From: Clostridia bacterium | Lineage (GTDB): Bacteria; Bacillota; Clostridia; Oscillospirales; CAG-272 | Length of the DNA stretch: 5,455 bases | Assembly: GCA_017382555.1 (NCBI GenBank) | Contig: JAFOAB010000237.1 | Location: 1-5,455, forward strand | Direction: 5' to 3' | Shown here: positions 1-5,054 of the stretch, one piece after another | Layout: every line of letters starts with the position of its first letter | Numbering within the stretch: the stretch's first letter is position 1 | The notes under the pieces: generated by a model | Seen by the model: only the letters and a program-made list of their open reading frames with translations | Database searches by the model: none | What the model was told of the DNA's origin: nothing | Position numbers and translations under genes: made by a program

Positions 1-137
1 AATACGCACTCAAAGATATGTCTAAGCCTATCGGTGTGAGCGAATATAAGGTAACGAGCGATCTACCCGAAAATCTGAGCAAACAGCTCCCGTCTATCGA
101 AGATATTCAGAAGCATATTTCCAATGAACAAAGCTAA
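1..137 (+). CDS. C-terminal fragment of a DUF1016/YhcG-type PDDEXK nuclease-family protein
   Basis: The first full codon is at position 3 and the TAA stop is at 135-137, giving 44 residues of a gene that begins outside the window. The fragment contains KDMSKPIGVSEYKVT followed by LPENLSKQLPSIEDI. From memory this is the characteristic C-terminal end of DUF1016 (YhcG-like) proteins, which place a 'KPIGVSEY' segment and then an acidic 'LP(S/T)IEEIE' tail after a PDDEXK nuclease fold. The catalytic part lies outside the window and cannot be checked. Proteins of this family are proposed DNA nucleases, often found in accessory or restriction-related regions, but their exact role is not well established. 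The family assignment rests on one short conserved segment. The next gene starts 10 nt after this stop. Confidence 0.72.
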   Translation, partial: YALKDMSKPIGVSEYKVTSDLPENLSKQLPSIEDIQKHISNEQS

Positions 138-144
138 GGTGGAG
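136..144 (+). promoter_or_regulatory. Ribosome binding site that fixes the start of the HAD gene
   Basis: AAGGTGGAG lies just upstream of the ATG at 148 and overlaps the stop codon of the DUF1016 gene. An in-frame ATG at 124 exists but lies inside the upstream gene and has no comparable purine-rich site. Starting at 148 also gives the usual family N-terminus, MKAIITDLDRTLL, with the DxDxT motif a few residues in. The overlap suggests translational coupling to the upstream gene. Confidence 0.65.
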
Positions 145-147
145 CGC

Positions 148-895
148 ATGAAAGCCATAATTACCGATTTAGACAGAACATTGCTACATACCGACAAAAG
201 CGTATCCGAGCACACCATAGCTGTTCTAAAGAAGTGCCACGATCATGGAATCCTTATCATGGCTGCAAGCGCAAGATCTTTAAGAGATATTCTGATCTAT
301 AATGACTTGATCGGCTTTGATGCCATAACCGCTACAAACGGAGCTGTCGTTTCGCTTCCTCAGAACCTATTGGAAATTGGAATTCCATGTGAAAGCGGAG
401 AAAAAATACTGTCTGCTATTTTGCAATACCCGGATGTATTTCTTTCCATAGAAACAAGCAAAGGTCTGTACTCAAACAGAGACATTCCGGTTTGGGAGCC
501 TGTCATTTTGGATAAGTTTCCGACATTAACCGGAGGACATCATCCTCTATAAAATACTGGCAAGCAGCCAGCAGAAACCGCTATATGAGGGCATTGAAAC
601 TACGTTGACCGATGATGTGTACCACACTATCGCCAACAATGATCTTATCCAAATTATGAGCAAAGAAGCTACGAAATGGAACGGCATCAAGCAAATGCTC
701 TCTCGCTTTGGTGTTTCTCCGAGCGAGGCTGTCTATTTTGGTGATGATAACGACGATATAGAGCCTATAAAGAACTGCGGACTTGGTGTGGCTGTATCTA
801 ATGCCATCCCTTCCGTTCTTGACGTAGCAGATCGAGTTATTGACAGCAATGATATGGACGGCGTAGCCAAGTTTATTGAAGAGAATATTCTGTAA
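148..895 (+). pseudogene. Cof-type HAD-superfamily hydrolase, interrupted by a frameshift
   Basis: Cof/YidA-type HAD hydrolases are cytosolic, Mg-dependent phosphatases of small phosphorylated metabolites; the substrate here is unknown. The 5' part (148-552) has motif I DLDRTLL (Asp7, Asp9; Arg replaces the common Gly), motif II Ser41 in AASAR, and the TNGA segment near residue 63. It ends in a spurious TAA at 550-552. The downstream frame is open from 530 to 895 and continues the protein: EDIILYKILASSQ, then motif III Lys in EATKWNGIK (about residue 176), then motif IV FGDDNDDIEPI (about 197-207; Asp where the consensus usually has Asn). Skipping one base near 529-535 gives a 248-residue protein, normal for the family. 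The lesion is therefore one extra base (or a two-base loss) between the cap domain and the C-terminal core. Everything else looks intact, so the break is recent, a sequencing or assembly error, or less likely programmed +1 frameshifting. Confidence 0.85.
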
Positions 896-915
896 TTCAT
901 AACGCATTAAAGCAC

Positions 916-959
916 CGCGGCAGTAGGCCAATTCCCTACTGCCGCGTTTGTATTTTGTT
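916..959 (+). terminator. Intrinsic terminator between convergent genes
   Basis: A perfect 12-bp GC-rich stem (CGCGGCAGTAGG at 916-927 paired with CCTACTGCCGCG at 935-946) encloses a 7-nt loop. It is followed on the plus strand by TTTGTATTTTGTT (947-959), a good U-tract for ending transcription of the HAD gene 20 nt downstream of its stop. The stem also begins 12 nt beyond the pheT stop codon on the minus strand. In that direction it is followed by only a weak T-run (GTGCTTTAA), so it may act on both transcripts but is better suited to the plus strand. Confidence 0.85.
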
Positions 960-3393
960 AAATGGTTCTTATCTCTGCGCCGATGGTCTTATTCAGCTTC
1001 TTGAGAACGCTGTTTGCGACCTGCTCGATCTCGGGACCCGTGAGAGTCTTCTCGCCGGAGCCGATAACGAGGCGGATGGTAACGGACTTCTTGCCCGCGG
1101 GGATCTGCTTGCCCTTGTATTCGTCAACGAAGCAAACGTCGCGGAGAAGCTCGTTCTTCTTTGCCATTACCGCGTTGTAGATATCGTCCCACTTAACCAT
1201 GGAATCCACAAGGAAGGAGATATCGTACTCGTTCATCGGGAATTCGGGGATGTGGACGAAGCGGTTTGTTCTGGACTTGAGGGGTACAAGCTCGTCCATA
1301 TTGATCTCTACAAGCACAGCGGAAAGCACCTTGATACCGCAAGCGGCAGCCGCCTTGCCGGAAAGGAGGGCGAGATCGCCGATCTTCTTACCGTTGAGGC
1401 AGATATTGAGCCAAACGGTCTCGTCTGCCCAATAGGGCTTTTCGAGCTTTTCAAAGGTGAATGCCTCCATATGCGTGTAGCGGGGCATCATACCGATAAC
1501 GCCCTTTGCGCGGCGGAACAGCTCGGAAATATTGTCGGAGGAGCCGACAAACGCACATCCGAGGTGCTTCTGCTGGCAGGGGAGCTTTTCGCCCTTGTAG
1601 TTTTCGGTATAATCTCTGTCAAGGAATACGGACGCCTCCTCGAAGATATCGAACTCGTCGAAGTTACGCTCGTTCTTTACTATCGCCTTGCAGATGTTGG
1701 GGAGGAGAGAGCACTTAACGTACTTCTCGGTGGGGGAAGGAGGAGTTGCAAGCGCAAGAATGCCGTCTGTCGAGGGCATAATTGCGGTAACGAACTCGTC
1801 GGTCATCCAAGGATAGGTGAAGATCTCCTGCATATTGCAACGGAATGCAAGATACTCCTTGACCTTACGAACAAGGTCAACCTCAAGCTGATTTATCGCA
1901 CCGTCAAAGGAGGTGGTGATGGAGGTAGCCTCGAAGTTCTCGTAGCCGTACATACGGGCAACCTCTTCCATAATATCTGCCTTTATGGAAACGTCACCGG
2001 TGGAACGCCAGGTGGGAACAACGATGTGCATACCCTTCTCGGTGAATGTAACCTCGTAGCCCATGGTGCCGAGCTTTCTTGCCACGATCTCCTGAGGAAT
2101 ACGCTTGCCGAGACGTCTGTCGAGCCAATCGAAATCAACGTCGATCTCCTTCTTTACAAGCTTTACGGGGTACACGTCGTTAAACGCGGTAACCTTCATC
2201 TCGGGGTAAAGCTCGCTAAAGAGCTTCATTGCAAGGCTGAGCGCCTGATCGCATCTTTCGGGGTCAACGGCCTTCTCGTAACGGGAGGAGGACTCGGTAC
2301 GGTTATCGTAACGGAGGGCGGTTCTGCGCACACCCTTAGACTCAAAGTTTGCAACCTCGAGGATAACGCTGTTCGTTTCGGGAAGAACGGAATCCTTTGC
2401 GCCGCCCATAACGCCCGCAAGTGCAACTGCACCCTCGGCATCCGCAATTACGAGATCGTCGGTGGAAAGGTTAAGCTCCTTATCGTTGAGAAGCTGAAGC
2501 TTCTCGCCCTCATTCGCACGTCTTACCTCAATGTGGTCGATAATGTGGTTGGAATCGAACACGTGGGTAGGCTGACCGGTTGCAAGCATAACGTAGTTGG
2601 TGATATCAACAAGCGCATTGATGGGGCGCATACCAACTCTCCAGATGCGGCTCTGCATCTCAAAGGGAGAGGGCTTAACGCCGAGGCCCTCGATCTTGGA
2701 GCCGATGTATCTGGGGCAACGCTCGCCGTCCACTATCCTTACGTCAACGGTGGAGGTGCACTCGGGAACGTACTTATCGAACTCAACGAGGGGAAGATCG
2801 TAAAGCGCCGCAAGCTCACGCGCGATACCGTAGTGACCCCAAAGGTCGGGGCGGTTGGTCATAGACTTGTTGTCTATCTCAAGGATGATATCGTCAAGGT
2901 CAAGCGCCTTTGCAAGGGGGGTACCTGCGGGTGCGTCGAACGCGGTAACGTCCATAATTCCATGGTCGTCCTCGCAGGGGAAGAGATCGTCAAGACCTAC
3001 CTCAACAGCCGCGCAGATCATACCAAAGCTTGCAACGCCGCGGAGCTTTGCGTTTTTAATTTCAACGGGCTCGCCCTCGCCGTGCCAGCGTACCATAGCG
3101 CCGGGGCAGGCAACGACGACCTTCATACCAACCTCAAGGTTGGAGCCGCCGCATACGATATCCTTTATCTCGCCCTCTCCGATATCTACCTTACAAACGC
3201 GAAGCTTGTCCGCATTGGGATGGGGCAGTACCTCCTTGATATCGCCGACAATTATCTTGTCAAAGCGCTCTGCAAGGCTCTCTGCGCCCTCAACCTCAAC
3301 GGTAGACATGGTAAGATCGTACGCAAGACGGGTAAGATCCATATCGTCGGGGAGCTTAACGTAATCCTTTATCCAATTCAGTGATAATTTCAT
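958..3393 (-). CDS. pheT: Phenylalanine--tRNA ligase beta subunit
   Basis: This is the beta subunit of the cytosolic (alpha-beta)2 phenylalanyl-tRNA synthetase. It binds tRNA-Phe and hydrolyses mischarged Tyr-tRNA-Phe, while catalysis is in PheS. The 811-residue length is normal for bacterial PheT. Domains in order: N-terminal MKLSLNWIKDYVKLP; EMAP/OB-fold tRNA-binding domain at about 40-150 (VLPHPNADKLRVCKVD at 55-70); B3/B4 editing domain at about 215-385 (TNYVMLATGQPTHVFD at 265-280, SSRYEKAVDP at 369-378); B5 domain at about 412-485 (ending EEVARMYGYENF); catalytic-like core at about 490-700; FDX-ACB anticodon-binding domain at about 717-811 (HIPEFPMNEYDISFLVD). The editing segment reads RTESSSRYE where many relatives have TEAS or TDAS, so a Ser stands near the position of the usual small Ala. 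The ATG at 3391-3393 follows an AGGAGG site that overlaps the pheS stop codon. The gap to pheS is 14 nt, so the two genes form one operon. The stop lies next to the terminator hairpin at 916-946. Confidence 0.97.
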   Translation of the reverse strand: MKLSLNWIKDYVKLPDDMDLTRLAYDLTMSTVEVEGAESLAERFDKIIVGDIKEVLPHPNADKLRVCKVDIGEGEIKDIVCGGSNLEVGMKVVVACPGAMVRWHGEGEPVEIKNAKLRGVASFGMICAAVEVGLDDLFPCEDDHGIMDVTAFDAPAGTPLAKALDLDDIILEIDNKSMTNRPDLWGHYGIARELAALYDLPLVEFDKYVPECTSTVDVRIVDGERCPRYIGSKIEGLGVKPSPFEMQSRIWRVGMRPINALVDITNYVMLATGQPTHVFDSNHIIDHIEVRRANEGEKLQLLNDKELNLSTDDLVIADAEGAVALAGVMGGAKDSVLPETNSVILEVANFESKGVRRTALRYDNRTESSSRYEKAVDPERCDQALSLAMKLFSELYPEMKVTAFNDVYPVKLVKKEIDVDFDWLDRRLGKRIPQEIVARKLGTMGYEVTFTEKGMHIVVPTWRSTGDVSIKADIMEEVARMYGYENFEATSITTSFDGAINQLEVDLVRKVKEYLAFRCNMQEIFTYPWMTDEFVTAIMPSTDGILALATPPSPTEKYVKCSLLPNICKAIVKNERNFDEFDIFEEASVFLDRDYTENYKGEKLPCQQKHLGCAFVGSSDNISELFRRAKGVIGMMPRYTHMEAFTFEKLEKPYWADETVWLNICLNGKKIGDLALLSGKAAAACGIKVLSAVLVEINMDELVPLKSRTNRFVHIPEFPMNEYDISFLVDSMVKWDDIYNAVMAKKNELLRDVCFVDEYKGKQIPAGKKSVTIRLVIGSGEKTLTGPEIEQVANSVLKKLNKTIGAEIRTI

Positions 3394-3402
3394 CTTTCAT
3401 AT

Positions 3403-3408
3403 CCTCCT
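3403..3408 (-). promoter_or_regulatory. pheT ribosome binding site overlapping the pheS stop codon
   Basis: On the minus strand, TAAGGAGG occupies 3410-3403. The TAA is the pheS stop and the AGGAGG is a consensus Shine-Dalgarno sequence 9 nt before the pheT ATG. An out-of-frame ATG at 3400-3398 lies in the spacer but does not open the PheT frame. The arrangement fits coupled translation of the two subunits at equal amounts. Confidence 0.85.
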
Positions 3409-4445
3409 TAACGGAACTGCTTCAGGAAACGGAGGTCGGTGCTGTGGAAGAGACGAACGTCATCCACACCGTAGCGCATCATAACGAGACGGTCAAGACC
3501 AATGTTTACGTAGAAGCCGGTGTACTCGTCGGGGTCAAGACCCGCGGCACGAAGTACGTTCGGGTGGGGGGTTCCGCCGGGCATGATCTCTATCCAACCA
3601 ACGTGCTTGCATACGCTGCAGCCCTTGCCGCCGCATACAAGACAGCCCATATCGATTTCAAATCCGGGCTCAACGAACGGGAAGAAGCCCGCTCTCATTC
3701 TTACGGGAACGTCCTGACCGAATACCTTGGAAAGGATGCTCTTTATCATTACCTTACCTGCGGTATAGGTGAAGTCCTTATCAACGATAAGCGCCTCGTA
3801 CTGGAAGAACGCGCGCTCGTGGCGTGCATCGGTGGTCTCGTTTCTGTACACTCTGCCGGGGTATACGAAGCGGTAGGGGGGCTTGTGCGTCTGCATATAG
3901 CGCACGCTGTCACCGGTAAGGTGGGGGCGCAGACAAAGCTTGTCGCTTGCTTCACCGGAATCGTGACCCTCAAGCCAGTAGGTATCCATGCTCTCTCTTG
4001 CGGGGTGGTTGGGGGGGAAGTTCAGATTGTCGAAGGCATAGTATTCGCTTGTGATCTCGGGTCCGCTGAACACCTCAAAGCCCATGGAGCGGAACGCATC
4101 GTTAAGATCGTAGCACATCTGGGTGATGGGGTGCAGACCGCCGATCTTCGGCTCAAAGCCGGGGATGGTGCAGTCGAAATCTGCGGGAACCTCGGACGCC
4201 TTAAGCTTTATCGCCTCGCGTCTGCCCTCTATCTGCTCGGAGAGCAGATTCTTTACGTTGTTGACAGCCTTACCCATCTCGGGACGAAGGGCTACGTCAA
4301 GTTTGGGGATCTCCTTAAGCAGCTCGGTGATGCTTCCCTGCTTGCCAAGGAGCGCGCCCTTGACCTCCTGCAGCTCAGCCTCGGATTGCGCGGCTTCTAT
4401 CTTCGCCGTGCCCTCACGGAGCAACGCTTCCAATTTTTCTTTCAT
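3408..4445 (-). CDS. pheS: Phenylalanine--tRNA ligase alpha subunit (divergent motifs)
   Basis: This is the catalytic alpha subunit, which activates Phe with ATP and transfers it to tRNA-Phe together with PheT. The length is 345 residues, normal for bacteria. Residues 1-85 are a charged helical arm (tRNA-binding coiled coil). The class II core follows: motif 1 region GLHPITQM to FEVFSGPEI (103-131), motif 2 GRVYRNETTDARHERAFFQ (197-215), the FFPFVEP pocket segment (254-260), and a four-Cys knuckle C268-x2-C271-x4-C276-x2-C279 as in other Bacillota. HPNVL and motif 3 IGLDRL (315-320) come next, and the end is DLRFLKQF. Several usually invariant stretches differ. LRPHLTGDSVRYM replaces the common LR(T/P)HTSPVQ-R-M, FFQYEA replaces FHQ-EG, GTPHPNVL replaces GMVHPNVL, and GFYVNIGLDRL replaces GFAFG-G-ERL. 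The identity is still firm from the overall pattern, the adjacent pheT and the Phe-specific T-box. The start at 4445 has a GAGGA site 6 nt upstream. Confidence 0.95.
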   Translation of the reverse strand: MKEKLEALLREGTAKIEAAQSEAELQEVKGALLGKQGSITELLKEIPKLDVALRPEMGKAVNNVKNLLSEQIEGRREAIKLKASEVPADFDCTIPGFEPKIGGLHPITQMCYDLNDAFRSMGFEVFSGPEITSEYYAFDNLNFPPNHPARESMDTYWLEGHDSGEASDKLCLRPHLTGDSVRYMQTHKPPYRFVYPGRVYRNETTDARHERAFFQYEALIVDKDFTYTAGKVMIKSILSKVFGQDVPVRMRAGFFPFVEPGFEIDMGCLVCGGKGCSVCKHVGWIEIMPGGTPHPNVLRAAGLDPDEYTGFYVNIGLDRLVMMRYGVDDVRLFHSTDLRFLKQFR

Positions 4446-4640
4446 TGCTTTTCCTCTTTTATGTTAATTTATTTTTTAACAGAATGCACAGTCGATATCA
4501 TTAAGTTAAGCCGCCGCTCGTCATCCTCGAGCGAAGGAATACCCTTTTTAGATCCTTCGCTTCGCTCAAGGATGACGAAAAGGGTATTCCGTAGCGAAGG
4601 ATCTCGGCGGGTAATTTCTTAACCTATATATTTCAACAAT
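4446..4640 (-). other. Distal 5' leader of pheS between the T-box terminator and the start codon
   Basis: About 195 nt of untranslated pheS leader lie downstream of the T-box terminator. The part nearest pheS (4446-4510) is AT-rich and holds the ribosome binding site GAGGA (plus-strand TCCTC, 4452-4456) and a weak GTTAA/TTAAC inverted pair around 4463-4480. I see no plausible gene. The middle is taken up by the inverted-repeat element at 4511-4610. Bases 4611-4640 are AT-rich, with no recognisable signal beyond the end of the U-tract region. Confidence 0.6.
4511..4610. repeat. Interleaved inverted-repeat element (MITE/REP-like) in the pheST leader
   Basis: Four arm pairs can be read directly. 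Outer pair: CCGCCG at 4511-4516 with CGGCGG at 4605-4610. Pair A: 4518-4536 with 4560-4578, 18 of 19 complementary; the single mismatch becomes a G-U pair in the pheST transcript. Pair B: GGAATACCCTTTT at 4536-4548 with 4578-4590, 13 of 13. Pair C: AGATCCTTCGCT at 4550-4561 with 4593-4604, 12 of 12. The arms run A, B, C, A', B', C', so these pairs are not nested and cannot all form at once. The core words GTCATCCT and GATCCTTCGCTTCGCTC resemble short dispersed palindromic repeats that I recall from gut Clostridia genomes. Mobility and copy number cannot be judged from one copy. TTAA occurs just outside both ends (4506-4509, 4619-4622), which is too short to prove a target duplication. Confidence 0.75.
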
Positions 4641-4675
4641 AAAAAAACTGCGTTCTCCCATAAGGGAAAACGCAG
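4641..4675 (-). terminator. T-box-controlled intrinsic terminator of the pheST leader
   Basis: In the transcript the stem is CTGCGTTTTCCC (4675-4664) paired with GGGAGAACGCAG (4659-4648), 12 bp including one G-U, with a 4-nt UUAU loop. Seven U residues follow at once (4647-4641). Its 5' arm shares 4672-4675 with the antiterminator helix, so the two structures exclude each other. Confidence 0.92.
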
Positions 4676-4704
4676 AGACGGCCTTCGCCGTGATACCACT
4701 CTGC
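4672..4704 (-). promoter_or_regulatory. T-box antiterminator with UGGU bulge
   Basis: In the transcript, GCAGAG (4704-4699) pairs with CTCTGC (4677-4672). The 7-nt bulge UGGUAUC (4698-4692) follows the 5' strand of that helix. ACGGC (4691-4687) then pairs with GCCGT (4682-4678) around a GAAG loop. This is the standard T-box antiterminator architecture. The bulge start UGGU is complementary to a tRNA 3' end ACCA, which fits the A73 discriminator of tRNA-Phe. Confidence 0.92.
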
Positions 4705-4923
4705 TTCGCTCCCGCCTCACGTTGGAAGCCTCACGAGGTGCAATAACACCCCCGCAATATAACGGTTGCAACCGGCATAATCTACACACCCATAAGGGCT
4801 TTCAATCCGCAGCTCGCGGGATGAATTCACCGACAAAGGATAATTGCCTTGCACCAAACGGCAACTCTCTGATACCCGCAAAATCGGCTACTGGTTCCCA
4901 CTCAAACGCTTTTTAACTTGTGT

Positions 4924-4952
4924 AGTATATCACAAGCGCCGTAATTTGTCAA
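4924..4952 (-). promoter_or_regulatory. Sigma-A-type promoter of the pheST operon
   Basis: On the minus strand a perfect -35 TTGACA (4952-4947) is separated by 17 nt from a -10 TATACT (4929-4924), one base from consensus. The predicted transcript start is about 4917, shortly before Stem I of the T-box. A near-consensus promoter suits a leader controlled mainly by attenuation rather than by initiation. Confidence 0.9.
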
Positions 4953-4990
4953 CCTTTTTAATAATGTTTCGCTGTTTTCGCGGCATTCTA

Positions 4991-5019
4991 TTGATTTATA
5001 GCAGGCACGGTGATAATAT
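4991..5019 (+). promoter_or_regulatory. Promoter of the aldolase gene (extended -10)
   Basis: TTGATT (4991-4996), a 17-nt spacer and TAATAT (5014-5019) make a good sigma-A-type promoter. TGA immediately before the -10 supplies an extended -10 TGn element. The predicted start is about 5026, leaving a leader of roughly 29 nt before the ATG at 5055. It diverges from the pheST promoter, with 38 nt between the two -35 boxes. Confidence 0.75.
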
Positions 5020-5054
5020 TAAATTTAATAAAGATTATATTAAGGGAGACCATT

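Larger units (their letters stand above)
4641..4917 (-). promoter_or_regulatory. T-box riboswitch, Phe (UUC) specifier, controlling pheST
   Basis: The leader RNA senses uncharged tRNA-Phe and switches between termination and read-through into pheS-pheT. Stem I shows the expected parts. These are GGG/CCC closing pairs (4899-4897 with 4820-4818), the AGTA loop-E strand (4892-4889), helix GCCGA/TCGGT (4888-4884 with 4833-4829), and a specifier loop GAATTCATC in which TTC (4825-4823) is the Phe codon. The distal part has AGAGAG (4870-4865), then TTGCC/GGCAA (4864-4860 with 4848-4844) capped by the apical loop GTTTGGTGCAA. A CCC-TTAT-GGG hairpin (4798-4789) and GGTTGCAACC (about 4763-4773) fall in the Stem II region. 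Stem III is probably GCTTCC/GGGAGC (4729-4724 with 4713-4708). The antiterminator and terminator complete the switch. I assigned the specifier by its position and sequence context; the gene downstream agrees with it. Confidence 0.95.

Noticed and set aside
605..895. A separate small gene starting at the TTG at 605.
   Set aside because: The frame carries HAD motifs III and IV and is open back to 530, directly continuing the upstream half. It is the 3' part of the broken HAD gene, not an independent gene.
581..931. A minus-strand frame of 116 codons opposite the HAD gene.
   Set aside because: It overlaps clear HAD coding sequence on the other strand and runs into the terminator hairpin. It has no recognisable motif.
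955..3384. An open plus-strand frame of about 809 codons lies opposite pheT.
   Set aside because: It mirrors the pheT codons on the other strand and stays open because pheT avoids codons that read as stops in the complement. Its translation shows no recognisable domain, while PheT matches its family from end to end.
4511..4610. A CRISPR array or a full insertion sequence.
   Set aside because: There are no regularly spaced repeats with spacers and no transposase. The region is a single compact set of inverted arms.
3381..4622. A long plus-strand frame of about 413 codons lies opposite pheS and the leader.
   Set aside because: It is a shadow of pheS, running on through the repeat element by chance. 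It has no domain pattern and no ribosome binding site.
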